Positions 9,001-18,375 are shown, counted from the stretch's first letter. The stretch: DNA of 26,647 nt from Seminavis robusta (GCA_903772945.1 CAICTM010001574.1:1-26647); one strand, 5' to 3'. Numbers and translations are program-made. Notes: a model not told the origin generated them from the sequence alone.

Positions 9001-11561
9001 TTTCCTCTGCAGAAAAACTTGGACACACCCCACTGGCAACAGAGAGCAAACACCAGCTTGCTCTTGATGAAGATTACTGGCTGTCCAAGTTTGACCAGTG
9101 GGGGTTGGTAAGTCATACACCACCTAAGGCAAGCACTCCAGACTCCAGGCTGCAGTATAATGCAGTTTCAGGAGCTGTGGGCCCAGATGACTTCTCCACC
9201 AGATATGCCAACACCATCACAGCTGTCTTTGGTTACAAAGTTGCCGCATCAAAATCATGGGCTGAAAATGGGCTCACATCTTTCAATAGTGCTGAGCTGA
9301 GGAACAGAGTGGAAGAGGATCTGCACGTGGTGCTCCCACCAAACTTTGCACAACTTTATGCAACTCCAAAAGAGCTTGAAGAGTTTCTTGTCTCATCACA
9401 AGGCCAACACTTTCCATGTAAAGCAGCTGATGAGCATGTTGACTTTCACTGGAACAATCCCAGAGCACAGTGCAGCAAACTTGAGATGAGTATTGTTCAA
9501 GTTCTGGGTTTCATGGCTATCACACTGGTGCTGTTGACTGCCTTATTCCCATCCTATCTTGTTGCAGCAAGACTGTCAAACAAATGCAATACTTCTGAAG
9601 CCCAAGAGTGCTTGAAGACCAGCTTCTTGTGGTTTCCACACATATTCCCACTATTTTGCTTTTCTTTTTCCATCATGGTGGTTCTTTGCAAGATTCTTGT
9701 TGTTGGCATGTACCGTCCCCAGGAAATCAACTTGATGTCCTGGCAATACTTAAGGTGGTGGTTTGTAGATCAATTGCTGCATGTCTGGGAACTTTTTGTT
9801 GGTAGATTCTTGTTGGAAACAAAGTTTGCCTGGCTCTTCTACCGGCTGCTTGGTGCTGACATTGCCTGGTCGACAAAAATTAATGCATTCATGCGAGAGT
9901 GTGATCTTGTCAGTGTTGGGGCCAATTCATCAGTTGGTCATGCTATCCGATGCAGAAAATTCAGGCCATGGACAGAGGGCAGTCCCAGGATGGTATTCCG
10001 TCCAATCATTGTTGGGCCAAACTGCAACGTGTCTGGAATGCTAAGCCCTGGAGCTGTTATTGGAGCTGGATGCAAAGTAGAAAGATTGACTGTGGTGGAA
10101 GAAGGTGCTCAAGTCCCTCCTGAAGTGATTGCACGCGGCAACCCTGCATACAATGCAGGTACATTCAGGCATCAAGAGTCAAACTGGCAGGAAGAGTCGC
10201 TGCTTGATGCCTTCAAAGTTCTCTGGCTGTTTTCAGAAGTCTACCATTATTATGCACTATACTTCCTTGCACATGCAATCCTACAAGAAACCTTGCCGAC
10301 CTGGCGATATGCTAGTATTCTGCACTGGTTCCTGCTCTTTCCTCTGGCTTCGGTGTTTGCTATGGTGACGAGCATCCTCTTGAAATGGCTCTTGATTGGA
10401 AAACGAGATCCATCAGAGGAGTATGAGCGTACATTGTGGATGAGAGCTACCAACTGGGTCTGTGACTACCATTTTCAAATTGCGGCTTGGATGCTTGCAA
10501 ACTACGCCGAAGTTTCCAGATTTGATACATTGGTTCAATGGTGTCATGGTCTAGATGTTGATGTTGTGTCAGATCTGTATACTGCCAACATAATCTTTTC
10601 TCCTTCGCAGGTCGACTTTGTGAAGATACGCCAATCTTTCCTTTCTCTCACCGAGTTTGACCTGGATATTCCCTCACCCTCCGGGGAGAAGATTGAGATC
10701 TCATACAGCTCCCTTGGAAGAGACACAATTGTTTATGCTGGTGCTAAGGTCATCCGATCAAACCTTCCATCTAGAAGTCAGGTCTCTGACAAGATCTATG
10801 ATTTGAACGCTCCAAACACCCAACTAATTGTGTCTTGGAGCTTCATCCTCCTTGAAGTGATTCTTCCTGAAGTTGCCGTCTTGATTTGGATTGCCATTCT
10901 TTTTTGGAGCTTTATCCCTGCATATGAGTTGACTTCAGCAATTTCAGGAAGCATCACTTCACCAAGTGTGCTTGTTCTGGTTCTTGTTGGAGCTATTGCC
11001 TTTCACTTTTTTGTTTGGATCCTCCTTGCCAAGACATTTGAGTGGGCCTTGCTGAATGTTATTCCACCCTCTTTCTATGGCTGTACCTTCCGGGTCTATG
11101 CTTCTTGCATTATTACATGTCGATGGGCCAACCCGATCGACTTCCTTCTTATGGGAACCCCCTTGTTCCAGTTTTACGCTCGAATCATGGGGGCTGAAGT
11201 CAATGGTGATCTTTGGTTTTTTGATCATAGTCCTACTGAGTTTGGTAATTGCCACTTCCAGGGCAACACGATCGTGGACAGTGCCTACCCACGTGGCCAC
11301 TATCGTGATATCAATGGACTCACTCTAGACGACGTTTACATTTCTGGAATTGTGCATCCTGGATGCTACATTGCAGCTGGAGCTCTTGTGGAAGGCAGGG
11401 AAAGTGGTCCATGGAAATCGTTCTTTTCCTCAGCAGTTGAGAATGTTTCTTCTGGAAAAAAGAACGCATCAAGGCAGGGTCTCCAAGGTGATCAAATGAA
11501 AAGAGGAAGTCTCCAAGATTGGGAGGATGAATTCCAGTGTACTCATGAATTTGATGTGTAG
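6012..11561 (+). CDS. FAAL-ACP protein with Pls-type membrane C-terminus
   Basis: Three exons (6012-6672, 6740-8707, 8791-11561) join in phase to 1799 residues. Residues about 1-560 are an adenylate-forming domain of fatty-acyl-AMP ligase type: YTSGSTGRPKG at 175-185, WVPQYHDMGL across the first splice junction, YGLAES, LDTGDLG at 409-415, GRVKDVIIINGKN at 426-438, and TSGKLKR with the catalytic-type Lys523. Residues about 590-875 are helix-rich and unassigned. A carrier domain follows, with GLTSF placing the predicted phosphopantetheine serine at 1040. Membrane segments lie near 1113-1137, 1160-1184, 1360-1378, 1382-1413, 1554-1590 and 1602-1632. They alternate with three soluble domains holding hexapeptide-like turns (about 1240-1335, 1510-1545, 1680-1755). 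Known Pls synthetases have the same six-segment, three-domain tail after A and T domains, but activate an amino acid. I infer acyl activation, loading and transfer at a membrane. There is no condensation or thioesterase domain. The start at 6012 follows GACC and begins the FAAL fold; 5877 is an in-frame alternative. Confidence 0.9.
6673..6739 (+). other. Intron 1 of the FAAL gene (67 bp)
   Basis: GTAAGT at 6673 and TTCCAG ending at 6739. Removing it joins WVPQYH to DMGL, which restores the FAAL core motif with a codon split G/AC. The unspliced frame runs into unrelated residues. Confidence 0.93.
8708..8790 (+). other. Intron 2 of the FAAL gene (83 bp)
   Basis: GTAAGT at 8708 and a pyrimidine-rich tract ending CTTCAG at 8790. 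Splicing joins codon T/GG (Trp877) and moves the reading into the long third-exon frame that encodes the carrier and membrane parts. Without splicing the frame ends at 8889. Confidence 0.9.
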
Positions 11562-11867
11562 CGGATAATTAAAAATGTAATGGTTTGCAAAAGCCGTTTT
11601 CCTGTGCAGTTGCGGAAATTTCAAGATACGTACAATGTAACCAGCCTAGATGACAAGTACGAGTATGCAGACTTAAGCACGGCTGTTAAGTTACCAGTAC
11701 ATATTTCTGTGGGGGTCCTCTGTACGCTGTCGGACCATCCATGCCAACAAAGATCCTGTATCCGCAGAAGACAAGAGGAATGATGCAGTTCTGGACAACC
11801 ATCCAATGTCTAGCCAACCCTCGCTTTGATCAGTTTTTTGTCTCTTTTCTAATCTCACGACCCTGTC
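11562..11867 (+). other. 3' flank of the FAAL gene
   Basis: AT-rich sequence directly after the TAG stop. It probably contains the 3' UTR, although I see no diagnostic polyadenylation signal. No gene is supported here; the small frames do not resemble proteins. Confidence 0.4.
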
Positions 11868-12251
11868 ATGTACTCTGGGGATTTTGACAAAACCATCAGC
11901 ACCTGCAATCACTTACGAGTCAAGCAAGCCAAACCCAACGAGATAGCCTGGAAAGCATGGAGACGGGTACTGGGTTACTTCTGTTACACGTCGTCCAGGA
12001 AGAAGAAATATCTTAAAACCGAGCATCACCTTACCCCTGGCTACTCCCCGCGACGAAACTCCGCCGAAGATGGCCTGCCTTGTACGACCCGGGCTCCAAC
12101 ACCCCAGATCATATATACTGTCACACTCCCGAGGGATGGACTCTGCACAAAAGCATCCGGTACGACTTCGACCAAACGCCATCTGAAATCGTCGATACCC
12201 CACCTGAAAACTGAAGTGAGACCGTATACATTTCACTGCCGCAACGGGGAC

Positions 12252-12293
12252 AGTGGTGATCATACTTGGGGATAGTGGTGATCATACTTGGGG
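12252..12293. repeat. 22-bp tandem duplication at an element junction
   Basis: AGTGGTGATCATACTTGGGG occurs twice, with a period of 22 bp. It sits exactly where the + strand retroelement linker ends and the antisense fragment begins, so it may be a scar of that rearrangement. Confidence 0.85.
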
Positions 12294-12795
12294 TCATCTC
12301 GATGTATTCGTTTTCCAACTGGCAACAATTGAAAGAGAAACTTCACAATTGTCGGTTTGTGGATTTCATGACGGTTGACAGCACGACCATGGGCTGTCTA
12401 ATCAACCAGTGCCGGTGTGTCTTCGTCCCAATCTGGATTAAGTTTGACAATGTGGTTGAACAATGGCTGGTCGTTCCTCAGGTGCCGCAGTGTTCAGGGT
12501 AGTTTGTATGTGGATGTTCCTTTGGGAAGGTGCAGCTGGGCCAAGTTGGCCGGAAATCGGAGTACCTTGGAGTGGTCCTGTTTCATGTGTCGGGTCATGT
12601 AGCTGCCTGCCAGTTTGTCAGCTCTACAGTTCAGTTGTGCCTTCAAAGGTAGCGTGTTGATGGCCTTGTGCTTGTCCTGGTGGGATTTGATGTGTTCCAT
12701 CTTGGGCACTGTGACAGCAGCCCGAAACGAATCCTCGATCTGCTGCAAGACATCCCAGTCGGAGTCTAAGGAATCATTGGGGTACCAGTGACTGT
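12290..12795 (-). pseudogene. Antisense fragment of a related LINE RNase H region
   Basis: On the - strand an open frame reads HWYPNDSLDSDWDVLQQI, then KMEHIKSHQDKHKAINTL, then LKAQLNCRADKLAGSYM, and after a stop NPDWDEDTPALV. These segments match in order the RNase H C-terminal part and following linker of the + strand remnant around it (compare FPNSTLSAELVDIIAKF, LAAQLNVDADGPA and NKQEWDDDTFDDIDW there). It keeps the SHQD motif that the + strand copy has lost. It is therefore a second, differently decayed member inserted in inverse orientation, about 500 bp long. The open - strand frame continues to 12868, but the part above about 12795 overlaps the + strand remnant and is probably chance. 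Confidence 0.75.
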
Positions 12796-14390
12796 GGGCT
12801 CTACCAAGAGTGCCTACAAGACTGCCGCTAGAGGCAATCGCCTCGTTCGACACAACACAATTAGACAAGCCACAGTTGATGCCAAACTACAACACGACGA
12901 AACCCATGGCAAAACGCCAGCGGTGTACCAAGCCTGTCTCGACGCTGCCTGGAACAATGCCGCGGAACCCGACTTTGATGATTCCGACATCCAGATGATG
13001 GGATATGAGAATGTAGTACCGCAACCGCAGCCAGAAACACACACATCAGTCACAACACTCAATCCTACCTTGGAATCGTGGGAATGGCATCTAAGTTGGC
13101 ACTGCATTCTCTGGTCCCAGAAACTGAGATTTGGACAGCTTTTGCCACGAAAGCTTGCATTCTGGTCTGTGATGGGTCAGCCCCAGATGGCAAGGGATCT
13201 TTTCGGTGGATCCTCAGCGACCCTCAAGGTATCCGCTTGGCTCAGTTCAACGGTCCGGCATTTGGTTCCAAACTGAACTCGTACCGGGCCGAAGGATACG
13301 GGATGTTGTCGGGCTTTCGATTCCTCCACCACATGACCACAATTCACTTCACAGACAACCCAATCCACAGACATGGTTGCTTCTGTGGTAACAAATCAAT
13401 GGTTGAGGTCACAGTGAAATACTCCAAATTCAACAGGTTCTTTCCAAACAGTACCTTATCCGCTGAACTCGTGGATATTATTGCCAAATTTGACAGACCC
13501 TCCAACAAATCCAACCGGCCACTTCCATCCCTAAAATCAAACACATCTAGGGATATCAGGACGATGAGAAACCCTACGATGAATTAACACTGGCAGCCCA
13601 ACTCAACGTCGACGCCGACGGCCCAGCCAACCAATGGTTGGTGGACAACCCAAACTTCGACCACACACAAGTCCTAATTCTTCCCACGAGTGGCTGTCAG
13701 CTGAATCTTCCAGGTGGAACCATCACACACAATCTGAAACACAGACTCAAACTGACAGGATCGGTGCCACAACACAAATTGTTTCTCATGAACAAACAAG
13801 AGTGGGACGACGACACCTTTGACGATATCGACTGGAAATGCCATGGGAGGGTGCCCATTCAATCACTTAGATCACCATCACACCTCCCTCACCAAGTACC
13901 TTTGCAATTGGCAACCCGTCGGTAAACGTGTCAATAAATACCACCCCAAATATCCCATTGCATGTGCGTCCTGTGGAGCCCCAGAAGAAAATAGAGAACA
14001 CGTCCTGAGATGCCCCAAACGACAATCGGAACGAATGGCATCCATGGAAGAAGGCACTTAAGAAATACACCGACAAGCACAACACTCACCCGATGCTCCA
14101 AACACTACTTCTCTCATCACTCCAGAAGGTACTCCATGGACACGACACCACAGGAATTGAGTATGATGAACATGTTGCTGACATCGCAAACGCCCAAGCA
14201 GCTATCGATTGGGATCAGCTCCTCAAGGGCAGACTTTCCAAACAATGGGCACAATGCCAGGACCAACATCTCAATGAATGCAACCTCAAGACACACCAGA
14301 AGAATGGACAAACATCGCTGACATGACTCATCCAAGAATTACTCACTCAGTGGTTCGACCTTTGGGAGGCCAGGAAACTTGACAGTCTGG

Positions 14391-15785
14391 AACCAAAAGG
14401 ATGTTCCCAACTGGGTGGAAAAGGTTACCAGAACGCTGTGGTGCCAAATGGCATTGGAGAGTACTGCTTTTCCACAGAAAAAGATTCAAACAGACCTCAC
14501 AAAACAGAATTCTCGTCACATCACTCTTTCAAAAAGCACTGGAACGCACAGCCAGAGCTGACTCCTCTGCTACAGTACCGGCAGCCACTACATCAACAAC
14601 AACAGCAACACAATGGTGGAGGAGCGGCCGATCGCTACTACTATTACGACCAAGGAGGTAAGTCTATTATCAAGTGTACTATTGAAGGCTCAGCACTGAC
14701 TTCTCTCCCTCTATGAATTACAGGGCAAGAGCTCTAGATTCGCAGTAGCAGCGCTAAGGCAGCTTGCTGGCTTATTGCCTGGAAAGATGGATATCCACCC
14801 ATCTTCGTCCATAGTTGAGAATAATGAAATAGTAAAGTACCTGAGACCCGATAGCATATCAGTAGTCTCGCAGTTGACCAGTTCCTGTGTGGCCCATGCC
14901 AGGGTAAACAGCAGCGATTCAACCATTCCAACAGTAGTGGTTGAATAGCATTGGCAGCCAGCTCCTCAGAGCTGGCCTTGACAACCCAGTGAAGGGAGAA
15001 TCTCACCAACCAGAGATCTCCCAACCTGGCGCTGGCCAAGTCCTTGACTGAGAGCCATCCTCCTGCTGAGGAAGGCCAGTTGGGGCTCCCTTACTGCCTA
15101 ACTACCAGCTGAGATCTGAGGAAGAGATCTAGAGAGGTTATTCCACGAAGAAAGACCTCCCAAAATCTCATCGTCCCTCATTTAATTTCTATGGTAAACA
15201 GGAGAGAATTCCAAGCTCGGCCATCAACAGGTAGTTGTTTTACTTATTCGAATCGAATCGTCGCATGTCTATTAACTCTACTATCAAGCCTCACTCAAGC
15301 CGGCTGGCTCTGGTGTAAATTCGAAAGCCATCCCTCATTGAATCCTATAGACCATGGTATGACAGTCAGTTCTCAGCCACGGACGGCCAAGTTGGAGAAC
15401 AAGGGTAAGTCGCCGGTTTTCTTCAGTATCAGAATAGAAAAGAACCATATCTATTTCTTACTTTCACTTCTCTAACTGCTGATTACCGAGGAAATAAAAA
15501 TTGTCGAGTCGAGTTCTTTCGATCGCTCCGGATATCAAGAGAGGAAGAGGCTACCGCTGTGGAGATGGAGGCTCTGTTAACTCCAGCCGTACCAACAGCA
15601 TGAATGGAGGAGATCGTCGTCGAGTCATTGAATGGCAACAGTCGTCAACCGGAGGAGGCTACACGACAACGCACAAGTAGCTACAGAGAGTGGATCCTCC
15701 GATTGGATTCATCTCTCTTTGTTATTTCCTAGTGTTTTGGTGGTGATTCCTGTGTTGGTACCCATTTTCCTGTATGCACAAGTCA
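14391..15785. other. No gene supported; possible exon scraps
   Basis: A + strand open frame at 14438-14716 ends in a low-complexity Gln/Gly/Tyr-rich stretch before a GTAAGT at about 14660; a TTACAG acceptor lies near 14724. A second GTAAGT lies near 15405. Around 15535-15678 a frame rich in Gly, Arg and Ser is followed, in another frame, by a hydrophobic stretch (about 15708-15772). This might be a broken host gene with introns, but no domain is recognisable. I cannot support an annotated gene. Confidence 0.3.
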
Positions 15786-15850
15786 ACGACTTGGTGGATT
15801 TGGCCAAGTCCTCGGGCGACTTGGTGGGGTAAGTCCTCGACTTAGTGATT
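15786..15850. repeat. Imperfect CGACTTGGTGG tandem repeat
   Basis: CGACTTGGTGG..CCAAGTCCTCGG is followed by GCGACTTGGTGGGGTAAGTCCT and CGACTTAGTGA. This gives about two and a half diverged units of 25-28 bp, each with GACTTGG and a partly complementary CCAAGTC, so hairpins are possible. Function unknown. Confidence 0.65.
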
Positions 15851-15929
15851 TTTGCATAAGTGGTCGAGGACATGGTGATTGACTTGGAGCATGTATTAGA
15901 TGACTAGATAGAGTAACAGATTAGATAGA

Positions 15930-16160
15930 AAGGTTAGGAATTGGCAACCCAAGAAACCATTAGGAACCTAGCTTTTAGACCTAGACCTTGCTTCCCAATC
16001 TGGAACTGAGAGAGGTTCCCAATCCACAACCACATGTAGGTTGCCAACATGGACCTTGCCTTGCCTAATTGGAACCTAGCAATTGGTTGGGAAGATGTGG
16101 TTGGGATGTGCTTCCCAAACTAGACCAGAGGTTCCCAATTCAGGAACTCCCTACAATTGC
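15930..16160. repeat. TTCCCAAT-rich low-complexity segment
   Basis: TTCCCAA occurs near 15992, 16015, 16110 and 16132, and its complement TTGGGAA/TTGGGAT near 16084-16100, mixed with GGAACCT motifs. It looks like diverged direct and inverted short repeats rather than coding sequence. Confidence 0.5.
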
Positions 16161-16439
16161 GCTTCTTAGATGACATGGCTGGGAACCAGTCCTTGAACAG
16201 AGTTACGCCACACAGCTTGAGACTGGGTAAATGACGCAGGACTTCCACCTCCCACCTTCCCAATTTCCTCCAGTGTCCGCTTCCGCCCCCCTCCTACTTC
16301 CTATTTCTTCCAGGACACTCAGTAACTCTTGCTGAATCCATTTGGCCAAATCCACAAATCCGTTAGGAATATATGTCCAGCAAATCCACGTGAGATATCC
16401 CATTATACTCTTACATGTAACTTTAAATGCACTGCGGTG

Positions 16440-16565
16440 CTGGTGAGGACACCAGTGGTGGTCTCCTGTGAAACCAATCCCCGCTTCGACCGGGAGCTTC
16501 AGCTGCAGCACAGTGATGATCCATCCATTGGGGCCATATCCGTTATGAAGATTTTTACGTCACGA
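16440..16565 (-). repeat. Dispersed repeat, inverted copy
   Basis: Reverse-complement partner of 2560-2690, about 14 kb away on the opposite strand. The best-kept part is the run containing GGTCTCCTGTGAAACCAATC near 16461-16480. Neither copy has a recognisable coding sequence. Similarity fades beyond roughly 16565 and below 16440. Confidence 0.7.
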
Positions 16566-17108
16566 TTGAGGCGTTCTCAGAAGGAACTCCTCCTTAGTTC
16601 ATGTGTACATTATTGGGGGCATGTCATTACACACTATTTACAAATGAAACTTGCCCATCTCACCATTGGGGGTGGAGGGGGTAAGTACTCACGGGGCATC
16701 CTTGCTTAATTGCCATATTCCACCTTGGAGCTATGCACACGGAGGCAGACTAGCCTAGGCAATAAGGAGGACGATATTATTTAACTAGTGCACCCATACA
16801 TAACTAGAACTAGGTAATGTGTTGGCTGGTCAATGAGAGGCTGCTTCGTGAAGCTAGAGCCCCATATGTACTTTTTCCGGTGGTGTAGTACTGTACCGGC
16901 CGGGGATCCACACCTTTGCTCCACAGGATGACTGAGGTGAACACTAAGCAGTGCTGACTGTTAATCCAGTATCTTCTAAAAACTCTTGCTGGGTTCGAAT
17001 GGATGCAATTCTGTTGTATTTATATATTCTCAACTTCATCGCCCGGGGGAACACTGCATCGCCGTCTTCTTCTCCAGGGCGACCCCGAAATGGGACCTAA
17101 CCAGTTTT
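16566..17108. other. Gene-free stretch before the inverted-repeat element
   Basis: No frame longer than about 60 codons is specific to this interval and no protein resemblance was seen. A GGTTCGAATGG sequence at 16987-16997 preceded by ACTGTTAATCC resembles parts of a tRNA-Asn, but the stems do not pair (see the rejected list). Confidence 0.4.
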
Positions 17109-17164
17109 AAACTGTTTACGATTTGTCATAGTTTACTCATGACTGTTTACCCATGAATTAAATC

Positions 17165-17277
17165 CTTGTTTACTCATGAGTAAACAAGCGAGTCGTTGTT
17201 TACTCATGAGTAAACAAGACTTTAACTGTTTACTCATGAGTAAACAAGGTATTTACCGTTTCCTCATGAGTAAACAA
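17165..17277. repeat. Four palindromes centred on CTCATGAG
   Basis: Three perfect palindromes with core TTTACTCATGAGTAAA lie at 17165-17188 (24 nt), 17196-17217 (22 nt) and 17227-17246 (20 nt). A fourth with one change (TTTCCTCATGAGTAAA) lies at about 17258-17277. Spacing between centres is about 30 bp for each step. Related GTTTACCCATGA and GTTTACCCACGAG half-sites flank them. Confidence 0.95.
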
Positions 17278-17341
17278 TGATCTCGTGGGTAAACAGTGTG
17301 TTCTTTCTAGTGAGATTTAACACCTCCTGAGTAAACAAGGA

Positions 17342-17404
17342 ACTCGTGGGGAAACAAGCTGTTTACCCACGAGTCATGCGTAAACAGCTTGTTTCCCCAC
17401 GAGT
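17342..17404. repeat. 25-bp perfect inverted repeat with 13-nt loop
   Basis: 17342-17366 (ACTCGTGGGGAAACAAGC and on) is perfectly complementary to 17380-17404. It lies within the left arm of the larger inverted repeat, so that arm can itself form a cruciform. The right arm carries its own 14-bp inverted repeat (17826-17839 with 17867-17880). Confidence 0.95.
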
Positions 17405-17458
17405 CATGGGTTAACAACAGGACCTCTGTGGAAACGTCATTCGTGGCAAAATACTTAA

Positions 17459-17790
17459 GAGACGATACACCGAGGAATAGGAGACGATTGAAATGATTTA
17501 AGAGACGAAAGCAATCGTCTCCTATATTTAGGAGACGATTCAGTAGGAGACATTCCAATTAGGAGACGAAAATTTCGAAATAGGAGACGTTCTGAAAGAT
17601 TTAGGAGACGATACCATACAGTTTACATGGTACACTTAGGAGACGATCCGTTGAGAATAGGAGACGATCCGTTGAAAATAGGAGACGTTTTAAGAGGAGA
17701 CAAAAGATTTAAGAGACGATCCGTTTCGTCTCCTATTTTTAGGAGACGAAATCCATTAAATAGGAGACGATCAAAAGGATTTAGGAGACG
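17459..17790. repeat. Array of GGAGACGA sites with 21-bp spacing
   Basis: GAGACG begins at 17459, 17481, 17502, 17532, 17563, 17584, 17605, 17640, 17661, 17682, 17713, 17743, 17764 and 17785. GAGACA variants begin at 17547 and 17697, and reversed CGTCTC at 17516 and 17727. Most neighbouring direct sites are 21 bp apart, about two helical turns. Exceptions are the first step (22), four steps of 30-31 bp that each contain an extra variant or reversed site, and a central 35-bp step holding a small hairpin (TACCAT 17612-17617 with ATGGTA 17627-17632). Usual context is ATTTAGGAGACGAT or AATAGGAGACGAT. Confidence 0.95.
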
Positions 17791-18059
17791 AAAAGTAGCA
17801 CGACTCGAGTTTCCACAGAGGTCCTGTTTACCCACGAGTCTTGGGGAAACAAGCTGTTTACGCATGACTCGTGGGTAAACTAGGTAGTCATGGGTTAACT
17901 ATGACTCTCACGGTAAACCGTTACAACACCTCATTCGTGCCTTTTTCCGGGTCACCCAGGGATCCTCCACCCTGTGGATTACCTCGACACCAACACCCAG
18001 GGGTGAGGCGCAAAGCCAAGCCTGTCCTCCAAGTCCAAGGCAGGGGACCACATCTCTTT

Positions 18060-18375
18060 GAATGACATGAAAGACCCTGTACTTCACATTGACGTTCAGT
18101 GACCAAAAGAAGAATGCTGTTCATGGGGAGAAAATGGGCCACTGTCCAATGTCCCATCTATGGCTCTAATCGGTGGTGCCACATCACTCCTACAGATACC
18201 ATCCGCATCCTCGGCCACTGGAAGTCTGATGCCATGCTCCGATACCTCTGCATCCAAGCCGCTGCTGCTACACACTGGTCAAGCAGTCCCGAATGGTACC
18301 CTGGGAAGCAACTGGAGACAGTCGCACCAGTATATGCATGGCCAAGTTTCTCCAATCACCCAATAACCTCCTGAG
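18060..18375 (+). pseudogene. Tyrosine recombinase C-terminal fragment (decayed)
   Basis: LTFSDQKK is read near 18088-18111, then SMALIGGATSLL in a second frame at about 18152-18190, then DTIRILGHWKSDAMLRYL at 18195-18248 in a third frame. The last motif has the GHW and RYL positions that in tyrosine recombinases hold the second catalytic histidine and the nucleophilic tyrosine. Proteins of this type are carried by Crypton-like or related recombinase elements in algae. The N-terminal and central parts, including the R-H-x-x-R region, are missing or scrambled. It starts about 140 bp after the inverted-repeat element, which may or may not be linked to it. Confidence 0.65.

Larger units (their letters stand above)
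11868..14390 (+). pseudogene. Decayed LINE ORF2 3' part: linker, RNase H, Zn tail
   Basis: Fragments in changing frames read as consecutive parts of one retroelement polyprotein. 11913-12205 is the region after RT (IAWKAWRRVLGYFC, then after a shift PATKLRRRWPALYDPGS and EGWTLHKSIRYDFDQTP). 12800-13590 leads into an RNase H fold with CDGSAPDGKGSF and LNSYRAEGYGML, which keep the first Asp and the Glu. At about 13525-13660 KIKHI is followed by an in-frame TAG and GYQDDEKPYDEL, where related elements have a GHQD motif. 13870-14040 has CASCGAPEENREHVLRC, a C-C-H-C arrangement like the zinc tail of plant-type LINEs. The trace ends at WFDLWEARK near 14375. Stops and at least four frameshifts make it non-functional. 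An antisense fragment interrupts it at about 12290-12795. Confidence 0.8.
17109..17923. mobile_element. Foldback-like inverted-repeat element with site array
   Basis: The outer ends are diverged inverted repeats: 17109-17155 pairs with the reverse complement of about 17885-17923 (shared pattern GTTTAC..GTCATAGTT..CATGACT). The inner arms 17361-17435 and 17809-17880 are an almost perfect inverted repeat of about 72-75 bp, centred near 17621. Between them lies an array of GGAGACGA sites (17459-17790). The left half also carries an extra block of about 185 bp (17157-17340) of TCATGA-centred palindromes that the right half lacks. No coding sequence is inside. Arms made of sub-repeats are typical of foldback transposons and of transposase-binding ends, so a non-autonomous element is the best guess. 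No target-site duplication was recognised, so the exact ends are uncertain. Confidence 0.6.

Noticed and set aside
15632..15832. 66-codon frame with a hydrophobic segment as a small membrane protein
   Set aside because: The C-terminal part is the CGACTTGG tandem repeat, no homologue is recognised and no clear gene context supports it.
16960..17000. tRNA-Asn-like pieces (ACTGTTAATCC and GGTTCGAATGG)
   Set aside because: The anticodon and T stems do not pair, and no acceptor stem or complete D arm was found. At most it is a relic of a tRNA-derived repeat.
17459..17790. CRISPR array
   Set aside because: The repeated unit is only about 8-11 bp with spacers of about 10-13 bp, some units are reversed, there are no cas genes, and the window is eukaryotic.
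17307..17878. Open frames of about 80 codons on both strands in the inverted-repeat element
   Set aside because: Their Arg/Gly/Asp or Leu/Asn repeats simply translate the GGAGACGA array; there is no independent sign of coding.
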